A stretch of DNA of 64,000 nucleotides from Cyclobacteriaceae bacterium (GTDB lineage: Bacteria; Bacteroidota; Bacteroidia; Cytophagales; Cyclobacteriaceae): assembly GCA_016787645.1 (NCBI GenBank), contig JAEUUF010000022.1, positions 372,001 to 436,000 of the forward strand. The letters run 5' to 3'. The notes below the pieces were generated by a model, which was not told where the DNA came from, searched no databases, and saw only the letters and a list, made by a program, of their open reading frames with translations. This document shows, one piece after another, positions 52,388-60,343 of this stretch (the stretch's first letter is position 1; every line of letters starts with the position of its first letter). The position numbers were made by a program, and so were the translations under genes.

Positions 52388-52962
52388 GCTTTGCTTACGA
52401 TGCCATTCTTTAATGAATACTCCGCGCCGCTTTCCGGGCACACCGCTTTGCCAGCGGTATCGAAATTCAGTCGATGACCGTGTTCACTCATCCAGCCAAT
52501 TTGTCGCCCCGGGTTACCCACGACCAACGCATAGTCAGGTACATCTTTCACTACCACCGTTCCGGCACCAATGAACGCAAAGCGACCTATCGTATGCCCA
52601 CATACAATGGTGGCATTCGCGCCAATCGTTGCGCCCTGCTTCACCCGTGTTTGCTCATATTGGTCGCGACGATTGACGGCGCTACGGGGATTGGTCACGT
52701 TGGTAAACACCATCGATGGTCCGAGGAACACATCATCTTCGCAAGTCACACCGGTATAAATCGAGACGTTATTCTGAACCTTGACATTGTTGCCCAGCAC
52801 GACCTCGGGAGAGACCACTACGTTCTGCCCGATATTGCACCGCTGACCGATGCGGCACTTCGGCATGATGTGCGTGAAATGCCAGATCTTGGTACCCTCC
52901 CCGATTTCACAACCCGGATCAATCACCGCTGTTTCGTGGGCAAAGTAGGGTGTATCCTTCAT
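52384..52962 (-). CDS. WbpD/WlbB-like UDP-sugar 3-N-acetyltransferase
   Basis: A 192-residue left-handed beta-helix protein from the ATG at 52962. Hexapeptide coils run from [13 protein letters not shown] to [16 protein letters not shown], and the opening [26 protein letters not shown] is a signature of WlbB/WbpD. It acetylates the 3-amino group of UDP-GlcNAc3NA to give UDP-2,3-diacetamido-2,3-dideoxyglucuronic acid. The neighbours supply the substrate. Confidence 0.9.
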   Translation of the reverse strand: MKDTPYFAHETAVIDPGCEIGEGTKIWHFTHIMPKCRIGQRCNIGQNVVVSPEVVLGNNVKVQNNVSIYTGVTCEDDVFLGPSMVFTNVTNPRSAVNRRDQYEQTRVKQGATIGANATIVCGHTIGRFAFIGAGTVVVKDVPDYALVVGNPGRQIGWMSEHGHRLNFDTAGKAVCPESGAEYSLKNGIVSKA

Positions 52963-52964
52963 AG

Positions 52965-54086
52965 TTAACTGAACCGGCCGATGGTCTCGCAAATATAGGA
53001 CAACTGCTCTTCATCCATTTCAGTATGGATGGGCAGCGAGAGCACCGTGCGAGATAATGTCTCCGTAATTGGAAATGCGCCCTCGTCAAAACCAGCACGC
53101 CGATAGGCAAGCTGAAGGTGCAACGGAATTGGATAATAGATCATGGTCGGTATGCCCTTCTCCTGCAGGTAATTTTTCAGCGAATCCCGACCAACTCCCT
53201 GTACCTTGATCGTATACTGATGAAACACATGAGTTGAATATGTGGCGCGCACCGGCGTCTTTACAAAGGGACTGTCGTTGAGATGATCGTCATAAAAGGA
53301 AGCTACGGAGTTCCTCCTCGTGGCGTAGTCACTGAGGTACTTAAGTTTAACGCTAAGGATGGCGGCCTGCAACGTGTCTAACCGACTGTTAACTCCAATA
53401 ATATCGTGTTGATATTTCTTCTGCTGACCGTGATTGGCGATCATGCGCAAGCGACTGGCGAGTTTTTCATCCCGGGTAATCATAGCCCCGCCGTCGCCAA
53501 ACGCGCCGAGATTTTTGGAAGGGAAAAAGGACGTCGTACCGATGGTCCCCAGCGTACAACCTTTCGCCCGCACGGCATCCGAGAAATAGTCTGCTCCCAG
53601 CGATTGTGCTCCATCCTCGATCACTTTCAAGCCATGCCTGGAGGCAATCTCCAGGATGGGCTTCATATCCGCACACTGCCCGTAAAGATGAACGGGGACG
53701 ATGGCGACTGTTTTTTTGGTAATGAGCCGTTCAATGCCAGCAGGGTCAATGGTGAATGTATCCGGGTTGACTTCCGCGAATACCGGTACGAGGCGAAGCA
53801 GGGCTATCACTTCCGCAGTAGCCACATAGGTGTGCACCGGGAGAATGACCTCATCACCCGGTTCAAAATCCAGCGCCATCATGGCGATTTGGAGCGCATC
53901 CGTTCCGTTCCCACACGTAACTACATGCGCGCCATCGAGAAAGGTCGATAAGGCAGACTCAAATTGACGAACCGGTGGCCCCTGGATGAACTCCGTGGCC
54001 GTCAACACCTGCTGGATAGCCTGGTCAATTTCCGGCTTGATTCGCTGGTACTGCCCCAGCAAGTCAACCATCTTTATGGGTTTCAT
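52965..54086 (-). CDS. WbpE/WlbC-like DegT aminotransferase
   Basis: A 373-residue PLP enzyme. The start is the ATG at 54086 in ATGA overlap with galE, which gives [21 protein letters not shown] as in WbpE. The PLP lysine lies in [16 protein letters not shown] near residue 183; [13 protein letters not shown] is the phosphate/PLP-side motif. It aminates the 3-keto sugar made by the WbpB-like enzyme. It differs in detail from the second DegT enzyme at 39157-40242, so the two serve different pathways. Confidence 0.88.
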   Translation of the reverse strand: MKPIKMVDLLGQYQRIKPEIDQAIQQVLTATEFIQGPPVRQFESALSTFLDGAHVVTCGNGTDALQIAMMALDFEPGDEVILPVHTYVATAEVIALLRLVPVFAEVNPDTFTIDPAGIERLITKKTVAIVPVHLYGQCADMKPILEIASRHGLKVIEDGAQSLGADYFSDAVRAKGCTLGTIGTTSFFPSKNLGAFGDGGAMITRDEKLASRLRMIANHGQQKKYQHDIIGVNSRLDTLQAAILSVKLKYLSDYATRRNSVASFYDDHLNDSPFVKTPVRATYSTHVFHQYTIKVQGVGRDSLKNYLQEKGIPTMIYYPIPLHLQLAYRRAGFDEGAFPITETLSRTVLSLPIHTEMDEEQLSYICETIGRFS

Positions 54087-55102
54087 TTGGCCAGGTTTTG
54101 TTCCCATCTCCACGCATCCCTTAGCGCATCTTCAATGGTAAGCTTGGTCCTCCAACGCAGCGCACGGTTGGATTTCGAAGGGTCGGCATATACTTTTTCT
54201 ATATCACCCGGCCGACGCGGACCAATCTCGTAAGGAACGTTTACCCCGGTGACTCGCATGAACGTATTCAACAGCTCCAGTACAGAGACAGGAACGCCAG
54301 TACCAAGGTTAAATGCTTCAAACCGGCTGGGAAGCTGGTCAATGGTCGATAAGGCTGCAACGTGGGCAACGGCGAGATCAACCACGTGAATGAAATCGCG
54401 AAGGCAGCTGCCGTCCGGGGTATTATAATCGCTTCCGAAGACAGTCAGCCTGGACCGTTTGCCAATGGCGGTTTGGGTGATATAGGGCGCGAGGTTGTTG
54501 GGTACGCCAATCGGAAGTTCACCGATCACTCCAGAAGGGTGTGCGCCAATGGGATTGAAGTATCGAAGGGAAACGACCTTCAACTCTTTCCACGCTTTCA
54601 CGGCATCTTCCAGGATACGCTCACCCATCTGCTTGGTTGCTCCATACGGTGACTCCGGCCTTTTGAAAGGCGCATCTTCGGTCACCGGGATCCTATCCGG
54701 CTGACCATACACAGTGCATGAGGAAGAGAATACGAACCGGTTAACGTTCGCTTCCTGCATTACCTCCAGCAGGGACAACAACGAATCGATGTTATTTCGA
54801 AAATAAAGCAAGGGTTTCTCCACCGATTCATTCACCGACTTGAATGCCGCGAAGTGCATCACTGCGCTAATTTCAGGATGAAGGCCAAAAACGCGACGCA
54901 GTTCAGTTTTGTCCGCACAATCAACCTGGTAGAAGGAAAGTTGCTTTCCGGTAAGTTGCTTCACGCCATCCATTAACTTCATGGAACTGCGGGAAAGATC
55001 ATCGAGTACTACCGGGGTATACCCTGACGCGACGAGTTCTACCAGGGTATGCGCCCCGATGTATCCCGCTCCACCGGTTACGAGAATAGACTGGCTGGTC
55101 AT
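54083..55102 (-). CDS. galE: UDP-glucose 4-epimerase
   Basis: A 339-residue short-chain dehydrogenase-like epimerase. It has the NAD motif VTGGAGYIGAHTLVEL at the N-terminus, the DCADKTELRRVF region and the catalytic SSSCTVYG and Tyr-x3-Lys (SPYGATKQMGE). It interconverts UDP-Glc and UDP-Gal, and possibly the GlcNAc/GalNAc pair. Inside this locus it provides galacto-configured donors. The gap to the dehydrogenase gene upstream is two bases. Confidence 0.92.
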   Translation of the reverse strand: MTSQSILVTGGAGYIGAHTLVELVASGYTPVVLDDLSRSSMKLMDGVKQLTGKQLSFYQVDCADKTELRRVFGLHPEISAVMHFAAFKSVNESVEKPLLYFRNNIDSLLSLLEVMQEANVNRFVFSSSCTVYGQPDRIPVTEDAPFKRPESPYGATKQMGERILEDAVKAWKELKVVSLRYFNPIGAHPSGVIGELPIGVPNNLAPYITQTAIGKRSRLTVFGSDYNTPDGSCLRDFIHVVDLAVAHVAALSTIDQLPSRFEAFNLGTGVPVSVLELLNTFMRVTGVNVPYEIGPRRPGDIEKVYADPSKSNRALRWRTKLTIEDALRDAWRWEQNLAK

Positions 55103-55104
55103 TT

Positions 55105-56355
55105 TTATAGGCGCGCAGTAATGATCGACTTGTCCAGAAAACCCTTCACATCATAGACCACGGTCTTCTTATTTTTCAATGTGTTCCACGGCAACCGGCT
55201 AAATTCATCATGGCCGACCGCCAGGACAATGCCATCATAGCCACTTCCGGGTGTCGAAACCAGCTTCAGTCCGTACTCATGCATCACCTCGGCCGGGTCA
55301 GCATGCGGGTCATAGACATCCACCTGGAGTCCATACGTTTGCAACTCGGCAATCACATCGACCACTTTGCTGTTGCGGATATCCGGGCAATTTTCTTTGA
55401 AGGTAAGACCTAGCACCAACACCCGGCCTCCGCGGATAGCAAAGTCAGCTTGCGCCATTAGTTTCACCACCCGCGAAGCGATATGAATTCCCATGTTGTC
55501 ATTGATTCTCCGGCCGGAGAGAATGACCTCGGGGCGATACCCTAATCCTTCTGCCTTATGCGTGAGGTAATACGGATCGACGCCAATACAATGACCGCCG
55601 ACAAGTCCCGGCTTGAAGGGAAGGAAGTTCCACTTCGTTCCCGCCGCTTGCAGCACTTCATGCGTGTCAATGCCCAATCGTTCGAAGATAAGCGCGAGTT
55701 CGTTGACAAAAGCAATATTCAAATCACGTTGTGAATTCTCTATCACTTTTGCCGCTTCGGCCACCTTGAGCGACGAGGCCATGTGCGTTCCTGCTTTGAT
55801 AATCTTTCGGTAAAGATCATCTACCCGCTTGGCCACCTCCGGTGTACTGCCGCTGGTGATCTTTTTGATGGTCACCAACCGGTGCTGCTTGTCGCCCGGA
55901 TTGATGCGTTCGGGTGAGTAACCACAGAAGAAGTCGGTGTTAAATTTCAACCCGCTGGCCTTCTCAAGTACGGGTACACAGATCTCCTCGGTACATCCCG
56001 GATATACCGTAGATTCATAAATGACGATATCGCCCCGTTTCAAAACCTTGCCCACGGTCTCACTCGCTTTTACAAGGGGTTGCAGATCCGGCTTCTTGTA
56101 TTCATCGACCGGTGTGGGTACGGTTACAATAAAGTAATTGGCCACGCGAAGATCCTCCAGGTTGAGCGTGTACGTGAGATGCGTTGCCATGGACAACTCC
56201 CCAGACTCCACTTCGCGGGTCCGGTCAATTCCATTCTTAAGTTCTTCAATCCGTTCGCGGTTGATATCAAAGCCAACGGTCTCCGTCACTTTTCCGAATT
56301 CGACCGCCAGCGGCAAACCCACGTAACCCAATCCAATGATGCCAATTTTCTCCAT
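55105..56355 (-). CDS. UDP-N-acetylglucosamine 6-dehydrogenase (WbpA/TviB type)
   Basis: A 416-residue nucleotide-sugar dehydrogenase from the ATG at 56355. It begins KIGIIGLGYVGLPLAVEF, with STVYPGCTEE (region of the thiol intermediate's partner), the catalytic Cys in GGHCIGVDPYYL near residue 265 and LGLTFKENCPDIRNS. This type oxidises UDP-HexNAc twice at C6 to the uronic acid, the first step of the WbpA-WbpB-WbpE-WbpD route present in the next genes. Separation of WbpA from TviB/WbpO needs a tree. Confidence 0.9.
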   Translation of the reverse strand: MEKIGIIGLGYVGLPLAVEFGKVTETVGFDINRERIEELKNGIDRTREVESGELSMATHLTYTLNLEDLRVANYFIVTVPTPVDEYKKPDLQPLVKASETVGKVLKRGDIVIYESTVYPGCTEEICVPVLEKASGLKFNTDFFCGYSPERINPGDKQHRLVTIKKITSGSTPEVAKRVDDLYRKIIKAGTHMASSLKVAEAAKVIENSQRDLNIAFVNELALIFERLGIDTHEVLQAAGTKWNFLPFKPGLVGGHCIGVDPYYLTHKAEGLGYRPEVILSGRRINDNMGIHIASRVVKLMAQADFAIRGGRVLVLGLTFKENCPDIRNSKVVDVIAELQTYGLQVDVYDPHADPAEVMHEYGLKLVSTPGSGYDGIVLAVGHDEFSRLPWNTLKNKKTVVYDVKGFLDKSIITARL

Positions 56356-56362
56356 AAAGTCA

Positions 56363-57376
56363 CTATCTATAATATCCGCGATACCAGTCCACAAACTTAC
56401 CAATTCCATCTTCAATGGTTACTGACGGGCGGAAATCGACAGCGGCTTCCAGGTCAGATACATCCGCGTAGGTGGCTTCTACGTCACCGGGTTGGAGCGG
56501 GAGAAAGTTTTTGATCGCCTTCTTTCCCAGTTTTTCTTCCAGCACCTCAATGAAATGTAGTAACTCAACCGGCTGATGGTTACCGATATTGTAGATTCGG
56601 TAGGGTGCATAACTTGAGGAAGGGTCTGGTGCTAAACCATCCCAGGCCGGATTGGGGGTCGCCGGTTTTGGCAATAGGCGAATCATACTCTCAACAATAT
56701 CACCCACATAAGTGAAGTCGCGTCTCATCCGACCATAATTGTAAACGTCAATGGGCTTGCCTTCCAGAATAGCCTTCGTGAAAAGAAAGAGGGCCATATC
56801 CGGGCGACCGTATGGGCCATACACCGTAAAGAAGCGAAGGCCAGTTACTGGTATTTGATAGAGGCTCGCATACGCATGGGCCATTAACTCATTGGCCTTC
56901 TTGGTGGCCGCATAAAGGGCCAGCGGATGATCCACGTTATCTTGTGTGGAAAATGGAATCTTCTTGTTGGCTCCGTATACCGAACTTGACGAAGCAAAGA
57001 TCAGGTGCCGGGTTTTTCCATGGCGGCAAGCCTCCAGTATGTTGAGAAAACCGGTAAGGTTACTGTCGAGATACGCGTAGGGATTTTGAATGGAATAGCG
57101 GACCCCTGCCTGCGCGGCCAGGTGTACGACATCCTGAAAATGGTGCCGGGCAAATGCCGCATCCACCGCTGACTTGTCGACAAGATCTACTTTCTCAAAA
57201 TGAAAGGACGGGTACTTTATCAACAAGCTGAGTCTCGCCTCTTTCAGTCGGACATCATAATAATCATTCAGGTTGTCCAGGCCCACCACGGAATGACCCG
57301 CTTCCAACAAGCGCAGTGATAGGTGAAAGCCGATGAAGCCTGCTGCACCGGTAACGAGGGTTTTCTGCGCGTTCAT
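56363..57376 (-). CDS. UDP-glucuronate 4-epimerase-like protein
   Basis: A 337-residue SDR-type epimerase from the ATG at 57376. It has [23 protein letters not shown], then [16 protein letters not shown] (typical for GAE/LpsL/CapI), [15 protein letters not shown] and [15 protein letters not shown] with the catalytic Tyr and Lys. It could epimerise UDP-GlcA to UDP-GalA, or UDP-GlcNAcA to UDP-GalNAcA given the neighbouring dehydrogenase. It is the first gene of the 20-gene minus-strand unit. Confidence 0.88.
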   Translation of the reverse strand: MNAQKTLVTGAAGFIGFHLSLRLLEAGHSVVGLDNLNDYYDVRLKEARLSLLIKYPSFHFEKVDLVDKSAVDAAFARHHFQDVVHLAAQAGVRYSIQNPYAYLDSNLTGFLNILEACRHGKTRHLIFASSSSVYGANKKIPFSTQDNVDHPLALYAATKKANELMAHAYASLYQIPVTGLRFFTVYGPYGRPDMALFLFTKAILEGKPIDVYNYGRMRRDFTYVGDIVESMIRLLPKPATPNPAWDGLAPDPSSSYAPYRIYNIGNHQPVELLHFIEVLEEKLGKKAIKNFLPLQPGDVEATYADVSDLEAAVDFRPSVTIEDGIGKFVDWYRGYYR

Positions 57377-57385
57377 AGAAGGCCC

Positions 57386-57393
57386 CAAAACTA
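57386..57393 (-). promoter_or_regulatory. -7 promoter box (TAGTTTTG) of the 20-gene polysaccharide operon
   Basis: Exact TAnnTTTG match on the minus strand, nine bases before the start codon at 57376, so the leader would be only a few bases. The same octamer precedes the MMPL gene. No TTTG stands 19-21 bases upstream. The divergent gap to the wzz-like gene is 84 bases and also holds a weaker TAATTTTA at 57447-57454 on the plus strand, seven bases before that gene's box-to-ATG boundary. Confidence 0.5.
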
Positions 57394-57460
57394 ATCATAA
57401 CCCATAAATATTTCCCCGCCAGCCCCGATTTGTCCAAATTGCGCCCTAATTTTACCCCTC

Positions 57461-58291
57461 ATGGAAACCCAATCCCGTGATGATATTGACTTGCAGGAGC
57501 TTGCCGTCCGCATCATACGCTATTTCCGTAGTCATTTTGTCTTCATTCTGATCTTCTGCGCAGCGGGTATCGGGCTTGGAGTAGCTGCCTATAAGGCGCT
57601 GCCCAATGTCTACGAAAGCCAGATGGTTGTGCTCTCCGACCTGCTTACCAAAACTTACGGTGACCGCATTGATGAAAGCCTCAATAACCTGATCGCCGAA
57701 GGAAATTTTAGCGAACTCTCCACTAAACTCAATTTGACGGCCGACAAGGTTACTTCCATCAAATCTGTTCATGTGGAAAGTCAACTGGATGTAAAAACTC
57801 CCCAGCGGGACAAAGTGGACAAAGATGAGACCTATTTCATCATCACTGTTCATCTACTGGATCGATCTGTGCTCCCGGATATTCAGCAGGGGCTTCTTCA
57901 TTATTTGCGCAATAATGAATTTGTAAAAATCAGAGCCCGACAACGTGAACAGCTTTATACGGCAGTTGTTCAAAGAATCGACAAGGAATTGCGAGGTCTC
58001 GATAGCCTCAAGCAACTGATCTTCCTTAACCGTTCATTCCGCGGTGAAAATCTTCAGTTTGATCCGGCGACTTTGTTTACTGCGTCCGTCGATCTCACCA
58101 AGATGCGTTGGGAAAGTCAGCAAGAACTCGAAACTTCCAACAGCATTCACCTCATTGAAGGCTTCACTGTTTTTGAAAAGCCCAAGGATCCGAAACTGAC
58201 CACCCTGGTTGCCGCAGGATTTCTGCTGGGTCTGCTTGGCGCAATCAGTCTGCTCACGCTGAAGCACCTCATAAAACTGGCCCGCGCCTGA
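57461..58291 (+). CDS. Wzz-like chain-length determinant protein
   Basis: A 276-residue inner-membrane protein with one N-terminal helix (about residues 28-48), a long periplasmic middle part with heptad features and one C-terminal helix (about 247-266) preceded by the proline-containing FEKPKDPK, the topology of Wzz/PCP co-polymerases. No tyrosine-kinase domain is fused, so it fits chain-length control of Wzy-made polymers. It is divergent from the polysaccharide operon and 18 bases upstream of ccmB, so it may share a transcript with the cytochrome genes. Confidence 0.78.
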   Translation: METQSRDDIDLQELAVRIIRYFRSHFVFILIFCAAGIGLGVAAYKALPNVYESQMVVLSDLLTKTYGDRIDESLNNLIAEGNFSELSTKLNLTADKVTSIKSVHVESQLDVKTPQRDKVDKDETYFIITVHLLDRSVLPDIQQGLLHYLRNNEFVKIRARQREQLYTAVVQRIDKELRGLDSLKQLIFLNRSFRGENLQFDPATLFTASVDLTKMRWESQQELETSNSIHLIEGFTVFEKPKDPKLTTLVAAGFLLGLLGAISLLTLKHLIKLARA

Positions 58292-58309
58292 TCATTATTT
58301 GTCAACCAC

Positions 58310-58963
58310 GTGAAGGAACTGCTGCTTTACCAGTTTCGCTCGGAGTTTCGGAAGAAATCCATCTTCTTCAGCCTGGTGTTGTACCTGGTCTCGCTGGTCT
58401 TCATCAACTACCTCGCCCTGGGCATACAAAATCGTTCCCTGGCTCCCGCCATCTGGAGTGCGCTGTTCTGGATGGCCCTATTGTCCACGTTGGTAAATGC
58501 CATTGCCAAGAGTTTCGTCAATGACCGTCCTGGAACACTTGGCTATTTGTACAGCCTGGTATCCCCCGAAGAGATCATCATCGCCAAGATTGTCTATGGC
58601 TTTATCCTTTGCACCGGTATTTCCGCCGCGGGGTACTTCTTCTTCGCACTCTGGCTTAACAATCCCATCCAGGATGTTCCGCTGTTTTTCGGAACCCTCC
58701 TGCTCACCTCATTCGGTTTTTCTTCCGCGCTTTCGTTGCTCTCCGCGATCGCGGCAAAGACCAACAATGGGAGCATGGTTATGTCCATCCTCAGTTTCCC
58801 GATCATCATCGGCATCCTGCTGATGGCCATCAAGATCACCAAGAATTGCATTGACGGACTGGATCGCGCAGCCAGCAGCGATGAGTTGTTGTTACTGGTG
58901 GCCATTAATCTCCTGGGGGCTGCCTTTTCCTACCTGCTCTTCCCCTATATTTGGCGCAGCTAG
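58310..58963 (+). CDS. ccmB: Cytochrome c maturation protein CcmB
   Basis: A 217-residue membrane protein with six helices, the permease of the CcmAB transporter that releases holo-CcmE. It begins LLLYQFRSEFRKKSIFF, typical of CcmB, with the LVSPEEIIIAKIVYGF loop near residue 82. The start is GTG at 58310. The ATPase CcmA is not next to it and must lie elsewhere, if present. The gene order ccmB-C-D-E-F follows. Confidence 0.88.
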   Translation: MKELLLYQFRSEFRKKSIFFSLVLYLVSLVFINYLALGIQNRSLAPAIWSALFWMALLSTLVNAIAKSFVNDRPGTLGYLYSLVSPEEIIIAKIVYGFILCTGISAAGYFFFALWLNNPIQDVPLFFGTLLLTSFGFSSALSLLSAIAAKTNNGSMVMSILSFPIIIGILLMAIKITKNCIDGLDRAASSDELLLLVAINLLGAAFSYLLFPYIWRS

Positions 58964-58971
58964 AAATTCCT

Positions 58972-59652
58972 ATGAAGAGTGCCTGGTGGAAAATACTTGC
59001 TGTGCTCCTGCTGATTTACACCGTGGTGGGCGGCTTGTTGATGGAAGTGCCTCGACTCGTGATCCTCAATGAAAGCATCCGAGCTCTCTATTTTCATGTA
59101 CCGATGTGGTTTGGGATGGTGGTCATGTTTCTTCTCTCGGTTATTTATGCCATTCGGTACCTCCGCCATCACGATCCCTTGAATGACAGGATTTCTGCCG
59201 GATTTGCACATACCGGGCTCATCTTTGGTTTGCTCGGCATTGGCACCGGAATGATTTGGGCCAATTATACCTGGGGTACGCCCTGGCATGGTGATCCCAA
59301 ACAGAATGGATCGGCCATCACCACACTCATTTACTTCGCCTATTTCGTACTGAGGGGCTCGCTCGACAACCAGGAACAGCGCGCCCGTTTAAGTGCCGTC
59401 TATGCGATCTTTGCTTTTGCCGCGATGATTCCCCTGATCTTCATTATACCCCGGCTGACCAGCTCGATGCATCCCGGTAGCGGCGGCAACCCAGGCTTCA
59501 ATATGTATGACCTCGACAGCACCATGCGGCCCGTCTTCTACCCGGCAGTAACAGGCTGGATTTTGCTGGGCGTCTGGATCGCGTCCGTGCGCATTCGTAT
59601 CCAAACCGCAGAAGAAAAAATTCTTGATCACGAATATGAAAGAAATCGGTAG
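58972..59652 (+). CDS. ccmC: Cytochrome c maturation protein CcmC
   Basis: A 226-residue membrane protein from the ATG at 58972 with six helices, which loads haem onto CcmE. Histidines that bind haem are expected in ALYFHVPMWFGM (near residue 43) and in SSMHPGS (near residue 170). The tryptophan-rich WWD segment reads WGTPWHGDPKQNG, shorter in Trp than the usual form. It overlaps the ccmD gene by 17 bases. Confidence 0.87.
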   Translation: MKSAWWKILAVLLLIYTVVGGLLMEVPRLVILNESIRALYFHVPMWFGMVVMFLLSVIYAIRYLRHHDPLNDRISAGFAHTGLIFGLLGIGTGMIWANYTWGTPWHGDPKQNGSAITTLIYFAYFVLRGSLDNQEQRARLSAVYAIFAFAAMIPLIFIIPRLTSSMHPGSGGNPGFNMYDLDSTMRPVFYPAVTGWILLGVWIASVRIRIQTAEEKILDHEYERNR

Positions 59653-59854
59653 CCTCCTCACACTCTTATTCCTCACTATTCCGGGCTTCGCCCAGGAGGT
59701 GGAAATGGCCGATACCATGCGGTCGGAAGGAAAAATTTACGTGGTCGTTTCCATCATCCTGACCATCCTGGGCGGGCTGATCTTTTATTTGTACACCATT
59801 GACCGCAAAGCAACCCGGCTCGAGAAAAAGGCCGACGAATTCAGTAAAAAGTAG
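59636..59854 (+). CDS. CcmD-like small membrane protein
   Basis: A 72-residue protein from the ATG at 59636. A hydrophobic N-terminal signal-like segment ends in FAQ. A second helix (about residues 35-54, YVVVSIILTILGGLIFYLY) is followed by a basic charged tail. In Bacteroidota such proteins stand at the ccmD position; CcmD holds CcmC and CcmE together during haem release. The call rests on position and topology more than on sequence. Confidence 0.7.
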   Translation: MKEIGSLLTLLFLTIPGFAQEVEMADTMRSEGKIYVVVSIILTILGGLIFYLYTIDRKATRLEKKADEFSKK

Positions 59855-59920
59855 TCGATCGGGGCCGGCCTACTTGTCCTAAAGTCCGTACCTTTACCAG
59901 CATTTCTTGGGTAGTTGTTT

Positions 59921-60331
59921 ATGAAAAAGACGCACATCCTTGCTATTCTGGTCATTGCCGCCGCTATTGCCATCATCCTTTCGACGGCCGGAGACGCCAG
60001 CACCTATGTATCCTTCGACCAGGCCTTTCAGATGGCTTCCAACGGCAACACGACCAGCATCCATGTGGTCGGAGAACTGAAAAAAGATGCAGAGGGCAAA
60101 GTCGTGGGACTTGAGCCAGGACCAGATCAACTTTCTTTTACTTTCATCCTGGTAGACGAGGCCAAAAAAGAACAGACCGTATATTATAATGAGCCCATGC
60201 CTCCTGATTTCACGCGGTCGGAGAAAATTGTGGTAATCGGCGGCTTCCAGGGCGACCGATTTGTCGCTACCAAGATTCTGCTCAAATGCCCCTCCAAGTA
60301 CCAGGAGAATAAGCTGAACGCCCGGGTTTAG
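59921..60331 (+). CDS. ccmE: Haem chaperone CcmE, CxxxY type
   Basis: A 136-residue protein with one N-terminal anchor helix and an OB-fold periplasmic domain (residues about 30-118; GELKKDAEGKVVGLEP, FTFILVDEAKKEQTVYYNEPMPPDF). It carries haem to CcmF. The haem-binding motif, His-x3-Tyr in E. coli, is Cys123-Pro-Ser-Lys-Tyr127 here. The Cys form is known from archaeal and Desulfovibrio CcmE and also seems usual in this phylum. The ATG at 59921 starts a normal anchor. Confidence 0.9.
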   Translation: MKKTHILAILVIAAAIAIILSTAGDASTYVSFDQAFQMASNGNTTSIHVVGELKKDAEGKVVGLEPGPDQLSFTFILVDEAKKEQTVYYNEPMPPDFTRSEKIVVIGGFQGDRFVATKILLKCPSKYQENKLNARV

Positions 60332-60343
60332 TTACTTTTGAGC

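Noticed and set aside
27203-57376. Mobile-element origin of the polysaccharide locus
   Set aside because: No transposase, integrase, direct repeat or tRNA border was found inside the window; two reversed cassettes alone do not show transfer.
60333-60340. TACTTTTG before ccmF as a promoter
   Set aside because: An exact -7 match, but only three bases from the start codon, inside a ccm operon and without a -33 element; chance is likely.
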